From Caryophanales bacterium UBA1188 (lineage in GTDB: Bacteria > Bacillota_I > Bacilli_A > Izemoplasmatales > UBA1188), in assembly GCA_002310135.1 (NCBI GenBank), contig DBYK01000001.1, positions 248,001-312,000 of the forward strand: a stretch of DNA of 64,000 bases. The letters are read 5' to 3'. Positions 28,530-38,367 of this stretch are shown one piece after another. Position 1 is the first letter of the stretch; the number at the start of each line of letters is the position of its first letter. Both the position numbers and the translations under genes were made by a program. The notes below the pieces were generated by a model. The model was given only the letters and a program-made list of their open reading frames with translations. It was not told the origin of the DNA and made no database searches.

Positions 28530-29565
28530 AGAAAACACCTCTTGTTTCCTTGCTGTGGAATAATTTAAAAACAAACGATTTGTAGTCATATTTTAATCTA
28601 GGAAACACAAAAAAAGATAAATATAGATAAAATGATTTTAATCTCAATACAGGTAAAATGAATTTCCGCGAATGCTTTAGCTTTAACTCAAAAGTCATCT
28701 CACCCAAAAAACAAGCAAAATCATTTTTATCAAAAACACATTTTTCATTGTTTTGAGCAATAAGATTTGAAAAAATTCTCTGGATAATGGAAGGATTAAC
28801 AACATTATCATGGTCATAAAATAATCTTGAAATAGTGTCTAAATCCTCTTCTGGTAAGTCAAAATAATGATTAATTTGTCTTTTTACAATTTGTCTTGCA
28901 AAAGAGCATTGTTCGCTATTAGAACCTGTAGATATCTGTTCAGGATGTATTCTATAAATAAGCAAAAAATCATCAAGTACTTTTATTTTACCCATTTTGC
29001 ACATTCTAGACCACAATTCAAAATCTTGGCTTTTTTTAATTCTTTCATCATAATAAATAGCATCAGAGAAAACTACACGTCTAAACATAGCTGTAGGATG
29101 TGAAACACCAGAATTGCGAAACAACATGCTGATTTTTGTATACCGATCATTTTTAGTCCAGTATGTGATTGAACGACATTTTTTGATGCCCGTGTATCCA
29201 TTGGACCCAACAACCACGACATTCTCATGCCTGTCTAGATATTTGACTTGTTTTTCAAGCCTATTAGGGAGAGAATAATCATCAGAGTCCATTCTAGCGA
29301 CATATTTGCCTTTACAAATAAGTAAACATTTATTCAAACTTTTCGTTAATCCCAAATTTTTATCATTTTTAATGGCAACAATTCTATTGTCTAATTTTCG
29401 ATATTGTTCAATTAAATCGGATGCACCATTTGTAGAGTAATCATCAACAATTATAAATTCAAAATCTTTGAATGACTGATTTAAAATACTATTAATAGCA
29501 AGAGACAAATACTCAATCTTAGTATTAAAAACCGACATAATAACAGACACTTTTATTTCATTCAT
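28519..29565 (-). CDS. glycosyltransferase family 2
   Basis: GT-A inverting glycosyltransferase with VSVIMSVFNT at the N-terminus, IIVDDYSTNG, and the DxD-type metal site RMDSDDYSLPNRLEKQV. The C-terminal half is family-variable. ATG 29565 (348 aa) has GGAG eight bases upstream. It overlaps the next gene's TTG start by 11 bp and the previous gene by 8 bp, as throughout this tightly packed locus. Donor sugar unknown. Confidence 0.85.
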   Translation of the reverse strand: MNEIKVSVIMSVFNTKIEYLSLAINSILNQSFKDFEFIIVDDYSTNGASDLIEQYRKLDNRIVAIKNDKNLGLTKSLNKCLLICKGKYVARMDSDDYSLPNRLEKQVKYLDRHENVVVVGSNGYTGIKKCRSITYWTKNDRYTKISMLFRNSGVSHPTAMFRRVVFSDAIYYDERIKKSQDFELWSRMCKMGKIKVLDDFLLIYRIHPEQISTGSNSEQCSFARQIVKRQINHYFDLPEEDLDTISRLFYDHDNVVNPSIIQRIFSNLIAQNNEKCVFDKNDFACFLGEMTFELKLKHSRKFILPVLRLKSFYLYLSFFVFPRLKYDYKSFVFKLFHSKETRGVFFEK

Positions 29566-30703
29566 TGGTAATCTCCACATATAGTTTTTTTAATTTAGAT
29601 AATTGCATGTTCAAATCATATCCAGCATCTAACACTTTCTCATAGTAAGTAATTCTATCGACATTTTGTATGTTATCGATACATTTTTGAATACAATAAC
29701 TCCAGGAAGAAATGGGGTCAGACAATGAACAGGCATAAATCAAGTCAGTGACAAAACTATCATCAGAAATATTTGAAGAAACCACACATTGCAATCCATT
29801 TGTCTGAGCTTCAATCAAAGACATACTCATACCCTCAAAAAATGAAGGAAAAACAAACAAATCAAAAGCAGATAAAAATCTAAAAACATCTGGTTTTTCG
29901 AGTAAAAATAAAACATCTTTTGTTATTCCCAGTTGATAAACCTGTTTTTTTATTGTTTCTAGTTCTTCTCCCACTCCGATTAAAGCCAGTTTTATATTTT
30001 GATTGTTTTTCTTCAAATAGTTAAAAAGGTTAATTAAAAAAATGTGATTTTTAACTTTTGAAAACCTGCCCACGTGTCCAATTAGAATTTCTTCATTTAT
30101 TCCAAGTTCTTTTCTAACTTGTGCTCGATTAAACTCACTAAATGAAAAAGTTGAGGTTTCGATCGAATTATTGATAATAAGAGTTTTCTTTTTGAAAGAA
30201 AGATTGAGCGATTTAAGTACATTTTTAGAACAACCTATAATATAATCAGAGTTTTTTATATTTTGTATTCTAAAATGTTTTTTAAGAAAAAGTCTTAGTG
30301 CACTAATGTGTAATTCAGAATATTCAGGAGTGTGGGAATGAAGCACTATATGTTTAATACCTGCTGCTTTTGCTGTTTTTGAAACATATGGTTCATCTGT
30401 ACCATGAATATGTAAAATATCATAATCACCGCTAACAAAAAAGTTGAATAGTTTTTTTCTAAACAATGAAAAATTAGAAAAAGTGAGATGTTTGATCCCT
30501 AATGAAAACACTTCAAAGCCACTTTTTTTGTATTTATTATAAAAATCACTGTCAAAATAGCAAAATCTAGTAACAAAAGCTAAATCAACATCATAATCAT
30601 CTTTAAAAAAATTCATAGAGTTATAAATGAAAGATTCAATTCCACCTGAGCTTTCAGCAAAACCACTTACATAAAATAGTACTTTTATTTTATTTGTTTT
30701 CAT
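29558..30703 (-). CDS. glycosyltransferase family 4, EpsF-like
   Basis: VLFYVSGFAESSGGIESFI opens the acceptor domain, HIHGTDEPYVSK and VLHSHTPE follow, and PSFFEGMSMSLIEAQTNGL is the EX7E donor motif, as in EpsF/CapM-like enzymes. ATG 30703 (381 aa) has AAGG just upstream; a GTG at 30721 could add six residues. It overlaps the Wzy gene end by 14 bp. Confidence 0.83.
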   Translation of the reverse strand: MKTNKIKVLFYVSGFAESSGGIESFIYNSMNFFKDDYDVDLAFVTRFCYFDSDFYNKYKKSGFEVFSLGIKHLTFSNFSLFRKKLFNFFVSGDYDILHIHGTDEPYVSKTAKAAGIKHIVLHSHTPEYSELHISALRLFLKKHFRIQNIKNSDYIIGCSKNVLKSLNLSFKKKTLIINNSIETSTFSFSEFNRAQVRKELGINEEILIGHVGRFSKVKNHIFLINLFNYLKKNNQNIKLALIGVGEELETIKKQVYQLGITKDVLFLLEKPDVFRFLSAFDLFVFPSFFEGMSMSLIEAQTNGLQCVVSSNISDDSFVTDLIYACSLSDPISSWSYCIQKCIDNIQNVDRITYYEKVLDAGYDLNMQLSKLKKLYVEITNE

Positions 30704-31979
30704 ATGCCTTATGTTCTTCACCTTTTAATAATAAAAATAAACTGAATGTATAGGGCAGCATAGTTACCCATGTTTCGCCTTTCATTTCAAATAAAAGTAA
30801 GATAATAATCAAAGAAATAGAAAGCATCTTTAATAAACTGTTCTTGCTTTGTTTTATTGTGCCAATAAGGGGCGCAACGAAAGTTAAATATTGTGTTATT
30901 AGACCAAATATTCCAAAGTATAAGATCATTCTAACAAAACCAATATCATTTTTCATATAATAGCCACCAGTAGCCTTATCAATATAAAAACCATCCCCAA
31001 TTAAAAATGTATCAAATTTAATTTTAATATCATACATTTTTAGCAAACCATCTGATGAGTCGGTGACAAAACCATACCCTTCTTTGTAATTTATTAACAA
31101 TTCAAACATCCAAGATAATGCGTGATTATTTGAAATTACATCGTAAAAAAAAGGAGCAATTGCAATAAAGACAACAACTATAATAATAATATATTTTATG
31201 ATTTTTTTAATTCTCTTAAATTTTGAAAATATATTAAACAACCCCATCAAAATTGCAATCAAACCAATAAGTGCTCCAGTTCTTGCATACATGAAACATC
31301 CAATCAACAAAAGTAAAACAAGGACAATACAACCAAATATATCTTTTTTGTTATCTATATATTTAATGAGAAGGAATTGTAAAAAAGCGATACCTAAAAC
31401 ACACTTCATAGAAGTTGTGAAACTCGATAACCCGGCCCAACCAAATCTTGTAGCATAGTATGAATATGAAATAATGTCTAAATCCTTTTCTGACATGTAA
31501 ATAGAAGATATTATTACATCTCGGAGAGATGGTATAAAATAAATAATTAATGAACCCACAACATAGCATGCCATACTTAATGAAAATGTAAGTAAATAAC
31601 TATCAAATTTAGATATAATTCTATTATCCTTAAAGATTATAACAGCAGGAACCAAACTATATACAAAACCACTTAACAATTTTAAAAAAGTTGTAGATAA
31701 AAATGAAAAATCAAAGGTTAAATGTGCGATAGGGGACAATATAGAAAACAGTACAAAAAGAATAAAGAATAAAGCTGCTTCCGATATTTTTTTTCTAATT
31801 GCACACTTATTAAACATAGAAGACAAAACATTAATGTTGAAAAACAAAAACAGTCCAGTAGTGCCCCATACTAATAGTTGCTGAATCAATACATAGTCTT
31901 TAAAATAAAATGAATTGATCAAATAAATTGAAACACCTAATGCAAAGATGTTCAAATTATGATTTTTTTTATGAATCAT
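30690..31979 (-). CDS. Wzy-type repeat-unit polymerase
   Basis: A 429-aa membrane protein with about 11-12 hydrophobic segments and the central MYARTGALIGLIAILMGLF segment common in O-antigen polymerases, followed by a periplasmic loop (about 275-345) rich in polar residues. It would join lipid-linked repeat units outside the membrane. The start at ATG 31979 is preferred, with GAGGA about eight bases upstream; in-frame starts at 31994 and 32003 exist. It lies among glycosyltransferases. Confidence 0.78.
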   Translation of the reverse strand: MIHKKNHNLNIFALGVSIYLINSFYFKDYVLIQQLLVWGTTGLFLFFNINVLSSMFNKCAIRKKISEAALFFILFVLFSILSPIAHLTFDFSFLSTTFLKLLSGFVYSLVPAVIIFKDNRIISKFDSYLLTFSLSMACYVVGSLIIYFIPSLRDVIISSIYMSEKDLDIISYSYYATRFGWAGLSSFTTSMKCVLGIAFLQFLLIKYIDNKKDIFGCIVLVLLLLIGCFMYARTGALIGLIAILMGLFNIFSKFKRIKKIIKYIIIIVVVFIAIAPFFYDVISNNHALSWMFELLINYKEGYGFVTDSSDGLLKMYDIKIKFDTFLIGDGFYIDKATGGYYMKNDIGFVRMILYFGIFGLITQYLTFVAPLIGTIKQSKNSLLKMLSISLIIILLLFEMKGETWVTMLPYTFSLFLLLKGEEHKAYENK

Positions 31980-33093
31980 TGCACATTTCCTCATATGCAG
32001 CAAGTAATTTTACAATAGTTGTTTTAAAAGAATTTGCTTCATAAAAAACTTTGCAATTGTGCTGCAATTCTTCTTTATTTAAAACTCTAACATCATTTAT
32101 TTTTTTAATTAAATCGCTTTTATCGCCATCAATAACATCAAAACCTAATTTATATTTATTCACTATTTCAGCTAAATATACTCCATGGGATACTATAATT
32201 GGTATTCCACAAAATGCACCCTCATATAATTTGTTGGGTAAAGCAATTCTTACATTTTTTATAGTTGTATCATATTGAACGTATAGGCAATCAATCCTAC
32301 TATAAATGCTAGCAATCTGGCTATCATAATCATATTGTCCTATAAAGAAGACATTCTTATTGTGTTTAGAATATTCTCTTAATGCTTTTTCGTAGACACC
32401 ACCACCAGCAAACAAAACATCAATATCCATATCATTAGAAATATCTATTAACATTTTCATTTGATTAGGATATCTAATGCTTCCAACAAAACCAACTGTA
32501 AAACGACCCTTATGTGGAAAAAAACTAGAAAACACAGATTCATTTGGAGAATTTGTAACAAAAATAATTTGTTCTTTGTTATAAAAGTTAAAATAATATT
32601 CTTCAAAAAATTTTGGCGAAGTAATAAGCAAACGATTAACATAATAACTACATTTTTTTTCAAAATTATATAATTGTTTTTTTATCATTCTTGAAAAGAA
32701 AGAATTGTTATCATTATATGCTAAATTGTGCATATCGCTAACATCATAAACAATCCTAACGTTATTATTTTTGTTTCTTTTGTACTCACTAGCAACCAAT
32801 AATGAATCCAACTTTGAAACATGAATACAAGATGGTTGAGTTTTTGTAATTTCTTTTAATAGTTTTTTCTGAAATAAAAAAGTTCGAAAAATCCTTAATA
32901 ATGGCTTGTGATCATTTGCTCTAATAAGTATTGGAGTGACTTCACAGTTGCTGTTTTTATAAGTTAAACTATTTTTCTTTTTTTCCCAGTATATTACTTT
33001 GACATTGAATTTTTGCTTAACTGCGTTAATTATGTTTGTATTTCTTGGCTCCGGATAACTTGGAAGTATGAACAAGATATCACATTTATCCAT
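31969..33093 (-). CDS. glycosyltransferase, GT4-like
   Basis: A 374-aa GT-B protein with ILFILPSYPEPRNTNII at the N-terminus, VGFVGSIRYPNQMKMLIDI at the domain junction, FIGQYDYD and a C-terminal PNKLYEGAFCGIPIIVSHG donor loop. The classical EX7E is modified (YEGAFCG), so the family is assigned from overall layout. It abuts the upstream gene with a one-base overlap of stop and start. Confidence 0.75.
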   Translation of the reverse strand: MDKCDILFILPSYPEPRNTNIINAVKQKFNVKVIYWEKKKNSLTYKNSNCEVTPILIRANDHKPLLRIFRTFLFQKKLLKEITKTQPSCIHVSKLDSLLVASEYKRNKNNNVRIVYDVSDMHNLAYNDNNSFFSRMIKKQLYNFEKKCSYYVNRLLITSPKFFEEYYFNFYNKEQIIFVTNSPNESVFSSFFPHKGRFTVGFVGSIRYPNQMKMLIDISNDMDIDVLFAGGGVYEKALREYSKHNKNVFFIGQYDYDSQIASIYSRIDCLYVQYDTTIKNVRIALPNKLYEGAFCGIPIIVSHGVYLAEIVNKYKLGFDVIDGDKSDLIKKINDVRVLNKEELQHNCKVFYEANSFKTTIVKLLAAYEEMCNDS

Positions 33094-34301
33094 TATTTTT
33101 CTCCTAATAAAGATTCAATCATTAAAATAATTCTTTTGAATGAGTTTTTTCTATCAAATTCAATTTCTGCAATTTTTCTAGCATTTTTCCCCATCCGTTT
33201 GCTTATTTGAGGGTTGTTTTTTAATAAAAGGATGGCATCGCTTAATTCTTGAGGATTGTCGGGATTAACATTAATACCAAAATCATCATTTTCAACCTTT
33301 TTTCTGAATTCTTTGTCTTCACCAGTATTTATTAAAGGAATGCCTGCTGCTAAATAATCACCAATCTTAGATACAATGCTTTGAGCAGCACCTTTGACAA
33401 GCGAATTAACTGATACATTAGACTTTTTTAAGTAAGCAGCCATCTTTTTATAATCTACATATCCTAAAAAAACAACATTACATTCTTTTTCATTTGCATA
33501 CTTTTCAAAATCTATTCTTAATGGACCATCACCTAAAATATAAAACTTTATTTCTTTATATTTGGAAAGAAGGCACGCTGAATCAATCATTGTTTTTATT
33601 CCATAACTGCTTCCTAGTGAACCTGCATATGTAACCCAGTACTCATTATTATTTTTTTCAATTTCCTTAGAATACTGAGATACTCCCTCATCGAAAATTG
33701 ACATTTCATTACCAACATAAATTGTTTCACTAAGGTCACACACAACACCATATTTGTTTGGCTCATTTTTATAAGTATCCGATGAGCCAATAAAACCCGA
33801 TGCATTTCTATAAGTTCTTTTAGCATCTCGTGAAAAATAAGAAAACAATAATGAACTAATAATTGGAATATTAAAAACCATTTTCATTGCTTCGGGCCAT
33901 AAATCTTCAATATCAACAATAAAAGGAATATTATTATGCTTAGCATATTTTGATGCTAAAAAAGCAACATGATTATCTGGAATATCACAATATACCAAAT
34001 CAAACTGCTTTGGTTTTATGTAATTATAAATTTTATTTGCTAATAAAAAATGACTTATTATACGTTTAGGGTCAATATTCCTCTTATAACCAATCTCATG
34101 AATTAGTTTCACTTTAATGTTGTCAATAAATAAATTAGAATCAATTTTTCTATGTTTTTTATCCCAATGTTGGAAATCACTAGTTATTAGTTCAATATCA
34201 AACCCATTATTAGATAATAAATTTGCTATATAAAACATTCTATTCAATCCTTTTTCACCAGGAAATGCTGTTGATGTTGTAATAACAGCTATTTTTTTCA
34301 T
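33093..34301 (-). CDS. glycosyltransferase family 4, WbuB-like
   Basis: STAFPGEKGLNRMFYIANLLSN and the LITSDFQHWDKK segment are typical of WbuB-like GT4 enzymes. VTYAGSLGSSYGI marks the second domain, and VSKIGDYLAAGIPLINTG is the donor-site loop. ATG 34301 gives 402 aa; an in-frame TTG two codons upstream is less likely. It is 14 bases from the initiating sugar transferase gene and may add the second sugar. Confidence 0.8.
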   Translation of the reverse strand: MKKIAVITTSTAFPGEKGLNRMFYIANLLSNNGFDIELITSDFQHWDKKHRKIDSNLFIDNIKVKLIHEIGYKRNIDPKRIISHFLLANKIYNYIKPKQFDLVYCDIPDNHVAFLASKYAKHNNIPFIVDIEDLWPEAMKMVFNIPIISSLLFSYFSRDAKRTYRNASGFIGSSDTYKNEPNKYGVVCDLSETIYVGNEMSIFDEGVSQYSKEIEKNNNEYWVTYAGSLGSSYGIKTMIDSACLLSKYKEIKFYILGDGPLRIDFEKYANEKECNVVFLGYVDYKKMAAYLKKSNVSVNSLVKGAAQSIVSKIGDYLAAGIPLINTGEDKEFRKKVENDDFGINVNPDNPQELSDAILLLKNNPQISKRMGKNARKIAEIEFDRKNSFKRIILMIESLLGEK

Positions 34302-34315
34302 ATACAACCCCCAAC

Positions 34316-35014
34316 TTAATTATTGCTTTTTTTAAAAACCGCAAAAACAGTCATGAACATAATTTTTATATCTCTCCAAAAACTATATTTCTTTATTTCC
34401 TCTAAGTTCCACTTCATCTTCTTTGGCAATACATCTTCAATATATGCTAGGTCAACATCTTCTTTGCCCTCTAAAAGTTTATCTTCATCTTTGAACATTA
34501 TCGAAGCCATTGACGTTACTCCAGATGGTAATAGCAATGTTGCTAAGTACTCAGGTTTATATTTGTCAACATATTTAGGAACTTCAGGTCTAGTTGAAAC
34601 AAATGTCATAGTTCCTCTAAATATATCAATAAGTTGACTAAATTCATCAATTCTAAGTTTTCTAATAAACTTACCAACTTTTGTTATTCTATCATCGTTT
34701 TCAATGGTAACCAAAGACCCTTTTTTATTTGCATTGCTTACCATTGAGCGAAACTTAAAAATTCTAAAACGCTTCCCATATTGAGTTACTCTTTCTTGCC
34801 TAAAGAAAACTCCACCCTTGCTATCAATCACTATTGCGAGAGATATGATTAAAAATAGTGGAAACAATATTAACAGCATTATTCCAGAAACGAATATATC
34901 AAATACCCTTTTCCAAAATAAACTAAAGTTCTTCTTTCTTAAGAATTCATAATATGGTTTAACTTCGTCTATTTGTAATTCCTTGGGTAATTTTTCCCAT
35001 TTTTTAATCAACAT
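34316..35014 (-). CDS. initiating undecaprenyl-phosphate sugar phosphotransferase (PglC/EpsL-like)
   Basis: Places the first sugar-1-phosphate on undecaprenyl phosphate at the inner membrane. KRVFDIFVSGIMLLILFPLF is the re-entrant membrane helix, GVFFRQERVTQYGKRFRIFK and FRSMV follow, and RKLRIDEFSQLIDIFRG carries the catalytic Asp-Glu pair. The 232-aa size fits the small single-domain transferases such as PglC. Together with the FlaA1/PglF-like dehydratase and DegT-type aminotransferase it suggests that the first sugar is a 4-amino-4,6-dideoxy-HexNAc (bacillosamine type). It overlaps the aminotransferase by 11 bp. Confidence 0.88.
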   Translation of the reverse strand: MLIKKWEKLPKELQIDEVKPYYEFLRKKNFSLFWKRVFDIFVSGIMLLILFPLFLIISLAIVIDSKGGVFFRQERVTQYGKRFRIFKFRSMVSNANKKGSLVTIENDDRITKVGKFIRKLRIDEFSQLIDIFRGTMTFVSTRPEVPKYVDKYKPEYLATLLLPSGVTSMASIMFKDEDKLLEGKEDVDLAYIEDVLPKKMKWNLEEIKKYSFWRDIKIMFMTVFAVFKKSNN

Positions 35015-36251
35015 AGTCTTTTAAAACCTTTTTAAAAGTATCGATTATGTAATCTACTTCTTCATCAGTTAAGCATGTATGAAGAGGTAACGTTACTTCA
35101 TTTTCATAATGAGCATATGCATTAGGATAATTCTTTATATCAAATCCTAGATGCTTATAAGCAGTGTGCATAGGAAGTGGTTTGTAATGGACATTACAGG
35201 ATACTCCCTCTTCTGCCATTTTTATAATTATTTTTCTTCTTTGTTCATTTATTATGCCTGGAATTCTAGTGATATATAAATGACCTGATGAAGAATAATC
35301 ATCAGTATAATGCATAAGAGTTTCAACTCCAAGTGGTTTGAATGCATTATCATATCTTGTGATAATGCCTTTTCTTCTTTGAAGCATACCTGGATATCGT
35401 TCAAACTGTTTTAAGCCAATAGCCGCAACAACATCAGTCATATTACATTTATACCAAGTTCCAACAATATCATATTCCCACATGCCAGGTTTATTTTTAT
35501 TTAAAGCATCTTTTGATTGACCATGAAGAGAATATAATTGAACTTGATGATATATTTCAGAATCGTCTATTCCCTCTATATGATTCCACATCATTGCTCC
35601 ACCTTCAGCAGTTGTAAAATTCTTAACTGCATGAAAACTAAAATTGGTAAAATCAGCGATAGATCCGACCATCTTTCCTTTATAAGAAGCACCAATAGCG
35701 TGAGCTGCATCATCAACTATTGCTACTCTCCCAATTGCTTTTTGTATTTTATTAGATGGTTTAAATAGACCCTTCTTTCTTTCAACAATCTCAAAAATTC
35801 GATCATAATTACATGGAATACCACCTAAATCAATTGGAATAATTGCCTTAGTATGTTCATTTATTGCCTTTTCTAATGCATCATAATCCATTTCTAGATT
35901 GTTCTTTTGACAATCAATCAAAACTAATTTTGCACCTATATGGCAAACAACTGATGCGGAAGCAGTGTATGTATATGCACATGTGATTACTTCATCAAGT
36001 TCACTTCCACCTTCTTGTGGGCCAATTCCTAACAATCTAAGAGATAATTCACCACAAGCAGTTTGTGAATTTAGGCAAACACAATTTGGAGCATCTATAG
36101 GTACTCCAACATACTTTGCTAATTTCTTTTCTAGTTCTTTAACCCTAGGCCCTGTAGTAATCCACCCAGACTTTAAAACTTTTGTTACTTCTTCAATTTC
36201 TAATTCACTAATGTCGGGTGGACTAAATGGTATGTTCATTTTTTTTGTCAT
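35004..36251 (-). CDS. DegT/DnrJ/EryC1/StrS-family sugar aminotransferase
   Basis: PLP-dependent transfer of an amino group to a keto-sugar nucleotide. INIPFSPPDISELEIEEV at the N-terminus, IPIDLGGIPCNYD, VDDAAHAIGASY and the PLP lysine in FSFHAVKNFTTAEGG are all visible. At 415 aa it is full length. It probably acts on the 4-keto product of the dehydratase encoded at the start of the locus. AGGAG lies five bases before the ATG. Confidence 0.9.
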   Translation of the reverse strand: MTKKMNIPFSPPDISELEIEEVTKVLKSGWITTGPRVKELEKKLAKYVGVPIDAPNCVCLNSQTACGELSLRLLGIGPQEGGSELDEVITCAYTYTASASVVCHIGAKLVLIDCQKNNLEMDYDALEKAINEHTKAIIPIDLGGIPCNYDRIFEIVERKKGLFKPSNKIQKAIGRVAIVDDAAHAIGASYKGKMVGSIADFTNFSFHAVKNFTTAEGGAMMWNHIEGIDDSEIYHQVQLYSLHGQSKDALNKNKPGMWEYDIVGTWYKCNMTDVVAAIGLKQFERYPGMLQRRKGIITRYDNAFKPLGVETLMHYTDDYSSSGHLYITRIPGIINEQRRKIIIKMAEEGVSCNVHYKPLPMHTAYKHLGFDIKNYPNAYAHYENEVTLPLHTCLTDEEVDYIIDTFKKVLKDYVD

Positions 36252-36270
36252 TTTTCTCCTAATAAATAAC

Positions 36271-36858
36271 TTAATCTAATAAACCAAGGAGAGAAGATAA
36301 GTTACTGTGTGAATTATTATCGCCTATTTTCTTTGCAGGAACACCCCCCCATGTTGTTCCTGGTTCTTCAACACTTTTACAAACAACTGCATTAGCACCA
36401 ATTGCTACATCATTCGCAATACAAATGTCGCCAATTATTTTGGCGCCTGTGCCAATAAAAACATTGTTTCCAATAGTAGCAGATTTTGAAGAACCATTCG
36501 TAGCCCCAATTGTAACACCTTCTTGTATTCTGCAATTACTTCCAATTATAGCATTATCGCCAATTACTATTGAACCATAGTGAACCAAACATAAACCCGG
36601 TCCAATATTAAAAGAAGCAATAGAAAAGCATAATCTATGGCTTAATACTGAAAAACGATAATTATAAAACAACTTAAAAGGCAATATTAAAATAGATTTG
36701 AATCTATTTTTAATATTCGAGTAATAATCTTTTTTTCTATATGCAATAATAAACTTCCAAATGTCATCTCCAAAAAACCGTGGTCTAATTGATTTCCTTC
36801 CATTTGCTTTTGCATCTTCCTGAAGAAAGTATAGTAGTTCATCCTTACTGTAAATCAT
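36271..36858 (-). CDS. serine acetyltransferase-like hexapeptide enzyme
   Basis: A 195-aa beta-helix acetyltransferase of the CysE-like subgroup often found in polysaccharide loci. The N-terminal LLYFLQEDAKANGR, GLCLVHYGSIVIGDNAIIG, VTIGATNGSSKSATIG and the terminal TTWGGVPAKKIG support this. The location between Wzz and the aminotransferase suggests sugar modification rather than cysteine synthesis, but a role in making O-acetylserine cannot be excluded. Confidence 0.78.
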   Translation of the reverse strand: MIYSKDELLYFLQEDAKANGRKSIRPRFFGDDIWKFIIAYRKKDYYSNIKNRFKSILILPFKLFYNYRFSVLSHRLCFSIASFNIGPGLCLVHYGSIVIGDNAIIGSNCRIQEGVTIGATNGSSKSATIGNNVFIGTGAKIIGDICIANDVAIGANAVVCKSVEEPGTTWGGVPAKKIGDNNSHSNLSSLLGLLD

Positions 36859-36937
36859 AATATCCTCTAAAAATCTAAAACAAAAAATAATTTTAGCATT
36901 CTTAGTATTCTATAAATAGTTTACTAATAAGCCACAA

Positions 36938-38269
36938 TTATTTATTTGCTCTTCTATATTCTCTAGTTAATTTTTTAAAATCAACACAAAGATTAACAAT
37001 TAATCCAATCAAGAGGGAACAGAAGAATGCAATCACAATATACTTCACTCTTGATATTGGGTTTTCTACTACTACAACTGAGTTATTATCAAAATATAAG
37101 AATGAATTATTATTGACTACTTCTTTTGCGAGTGTAGTATATTGTTCTGTTTCAATTGTTAATTTTTGATATATTTGGTCTAATCTTTGTTCGAAAGATT
37201 CTAGTGATAAAACATATGTTTCATCACGAGATGGGTCTGTATCACTTACTCTTGATATGTGATTTAGTTTTTTTTCTAATAATTCTAGTTCTTTATCGAT
37301 TTCTAAAATTCTTGTGGATAGTGATATTATCTTTTCATTATATGAAGTTAATTCAACTGAATACATTGAACCAGCTAGTTGAATTAACTGTTTTCTTTGT
37401 TCAATTAGTTCGTCTTTTAAAAGACTATTATATTTCTTTTCTAAAGTTAATGATTCTTTAGTACTTAATAGAGTGCTTTCATAATTTTCAAAATCTTTAA
37501 CATATCCAAATTGATTTAATTCATTTCTTAAAGAAGCGAATGAATAATTTTGGAAATATTCCTGAAGCATTCTACTTCTATCTGATATTTTTTCTGAATC
37601 AGATATTACTAAATCACCAAACTCATTTATGAGTTTACTGTAATTATTAATTAGTGTGTAATATTGATTTTCAAGGTAATTTATTGATAAATCATATATT
37701 TTTGATTGGTTATAAAGCAATAAATCCCTTGTATAATTAACTTTTTCAATTTTTTCTTTAGTAAGTTTAACTGGTTCTTTTGCAACTAGTTCAACTAATG
37801 CTTGAGCTTCTTCTTTAGTGAATAGCTTTTTATCTAAAACTATTCTAAATCCTTCTTTATCTAACAAATAATCGACATCATCTTTATTTATTTTTTGTTC
37901 ATTTTTAACATATAATTTTTCATATTTAAATGACATTATTGCATTTTTGTAATAGATCTTTTCCATATCAAGATTACTTAGTATTGAACTTGATTCTTTA
38001 TATTCATTTAGTTTTTCTAAAGTGATAAGATCTCTTACATCAAATCTTGTGCCATCTAAATATTCATTATTTTGAAAACCCGATAAATTGTATTCAAAAA
38101 TTGAACTATAAGTTTGTTTTCTTGAGTTATAAAATAAAATACCTAAAGTTGATATAATAAACAAACTTAAAGTTACAATTAGAAGAAGAATTTTTCTTCC
38201 AAATAATACTTGTAGTAAATCGCTTAAGGTAATGCCTTCATCTTCGATAAGATATTGTTTTTCTTCCAT
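36938..38269 (-). CDS. Wzz-type chain-length regulator
   Basis: A 443-aa polysaccharide co-polymerase. A short cytoplasmic N-terminus leads to a first membrane helix at about 28-49, then a long periplasmic helical region with coiled-coil potential (about 190-375), and a second helix near 412-432 preceded by the proline-containing NPISRVKYI. It sets polymer length with Wzx and Wzy. No tyrosine autokinase or phosphatase gene is seen in the locus, unlike many Gram-positive capsule clusters. It is the first gene after loaP. Confidence 0.82.
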   Translation of the reverse strand: MEEKQYLIEDEGITLSDLLQVLFGRKILLLIVTLSLFIISTLGILFYNSRKQTYSSIFEYNLSGFQNNEYLDGTRFDVRDLITLEKLNEYKESSSILSNLDMEKIYYKNAIMSFKYEKLYVKNEQKINKDDVDYLLDKEGFRIVLDKKLFTKEEAQALVELVAKEPVKLTKEKIEKVNYTRDLLLYNQSKIYDLSINYLENQYYTLINNYSKLINEFGDLVISDSEKISDRSRMLQEYFQNYSFASLRNELNQFGYVKDFENYESTLLSTKESLTLEKKYNSLLKDELIEQRKQLIQLAGSMYSVELTSYNEKIISLSTRILEIDKELELLEKKLNHISRVSDTDPSRDETYVLSLESFEQRLDQIYQKLTIETEQYTTLAKEVVNNNSFLYFDNNSVVVVENPISRVKYIVIAFFCSLLIGLIVNLCVDFKKLTREYRRANK

Positions 38270-38342
38270 AAAATCTCCTTAAAAACTACCTTAATCATTG
38301 AGTACATTATCTTTTAGTATCTAGTAGATTATTTATTAAATA

Positions 38343-38367
38343 AATCCAACTAATTTTTAGTTGGATT
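38343..38367 (-). promoter_or_regulatory. hairpin between loaP and wzz
   Basis: An 11-bp perfect stem AATCCAACTAA/TTAGTTGGATT with a 3-nt loop overlaps the loaP stop codon. The following minus-strand sequence TATTTAATAA is only weakly T-rich, so it would be a leaky terminator. Placed just before the 17-kb remainder of the locus, it is a plausible target for processive antitermination. Confidence 0.55.

Noticed and set aside
28530..28589. Upstream extension of the GT4 gene to 28589
   Set aside because: It would overlap the GT2 gene by 71 bp with no ribosome site, whereas TTG 28529 has AGAGGTG at the right distance.
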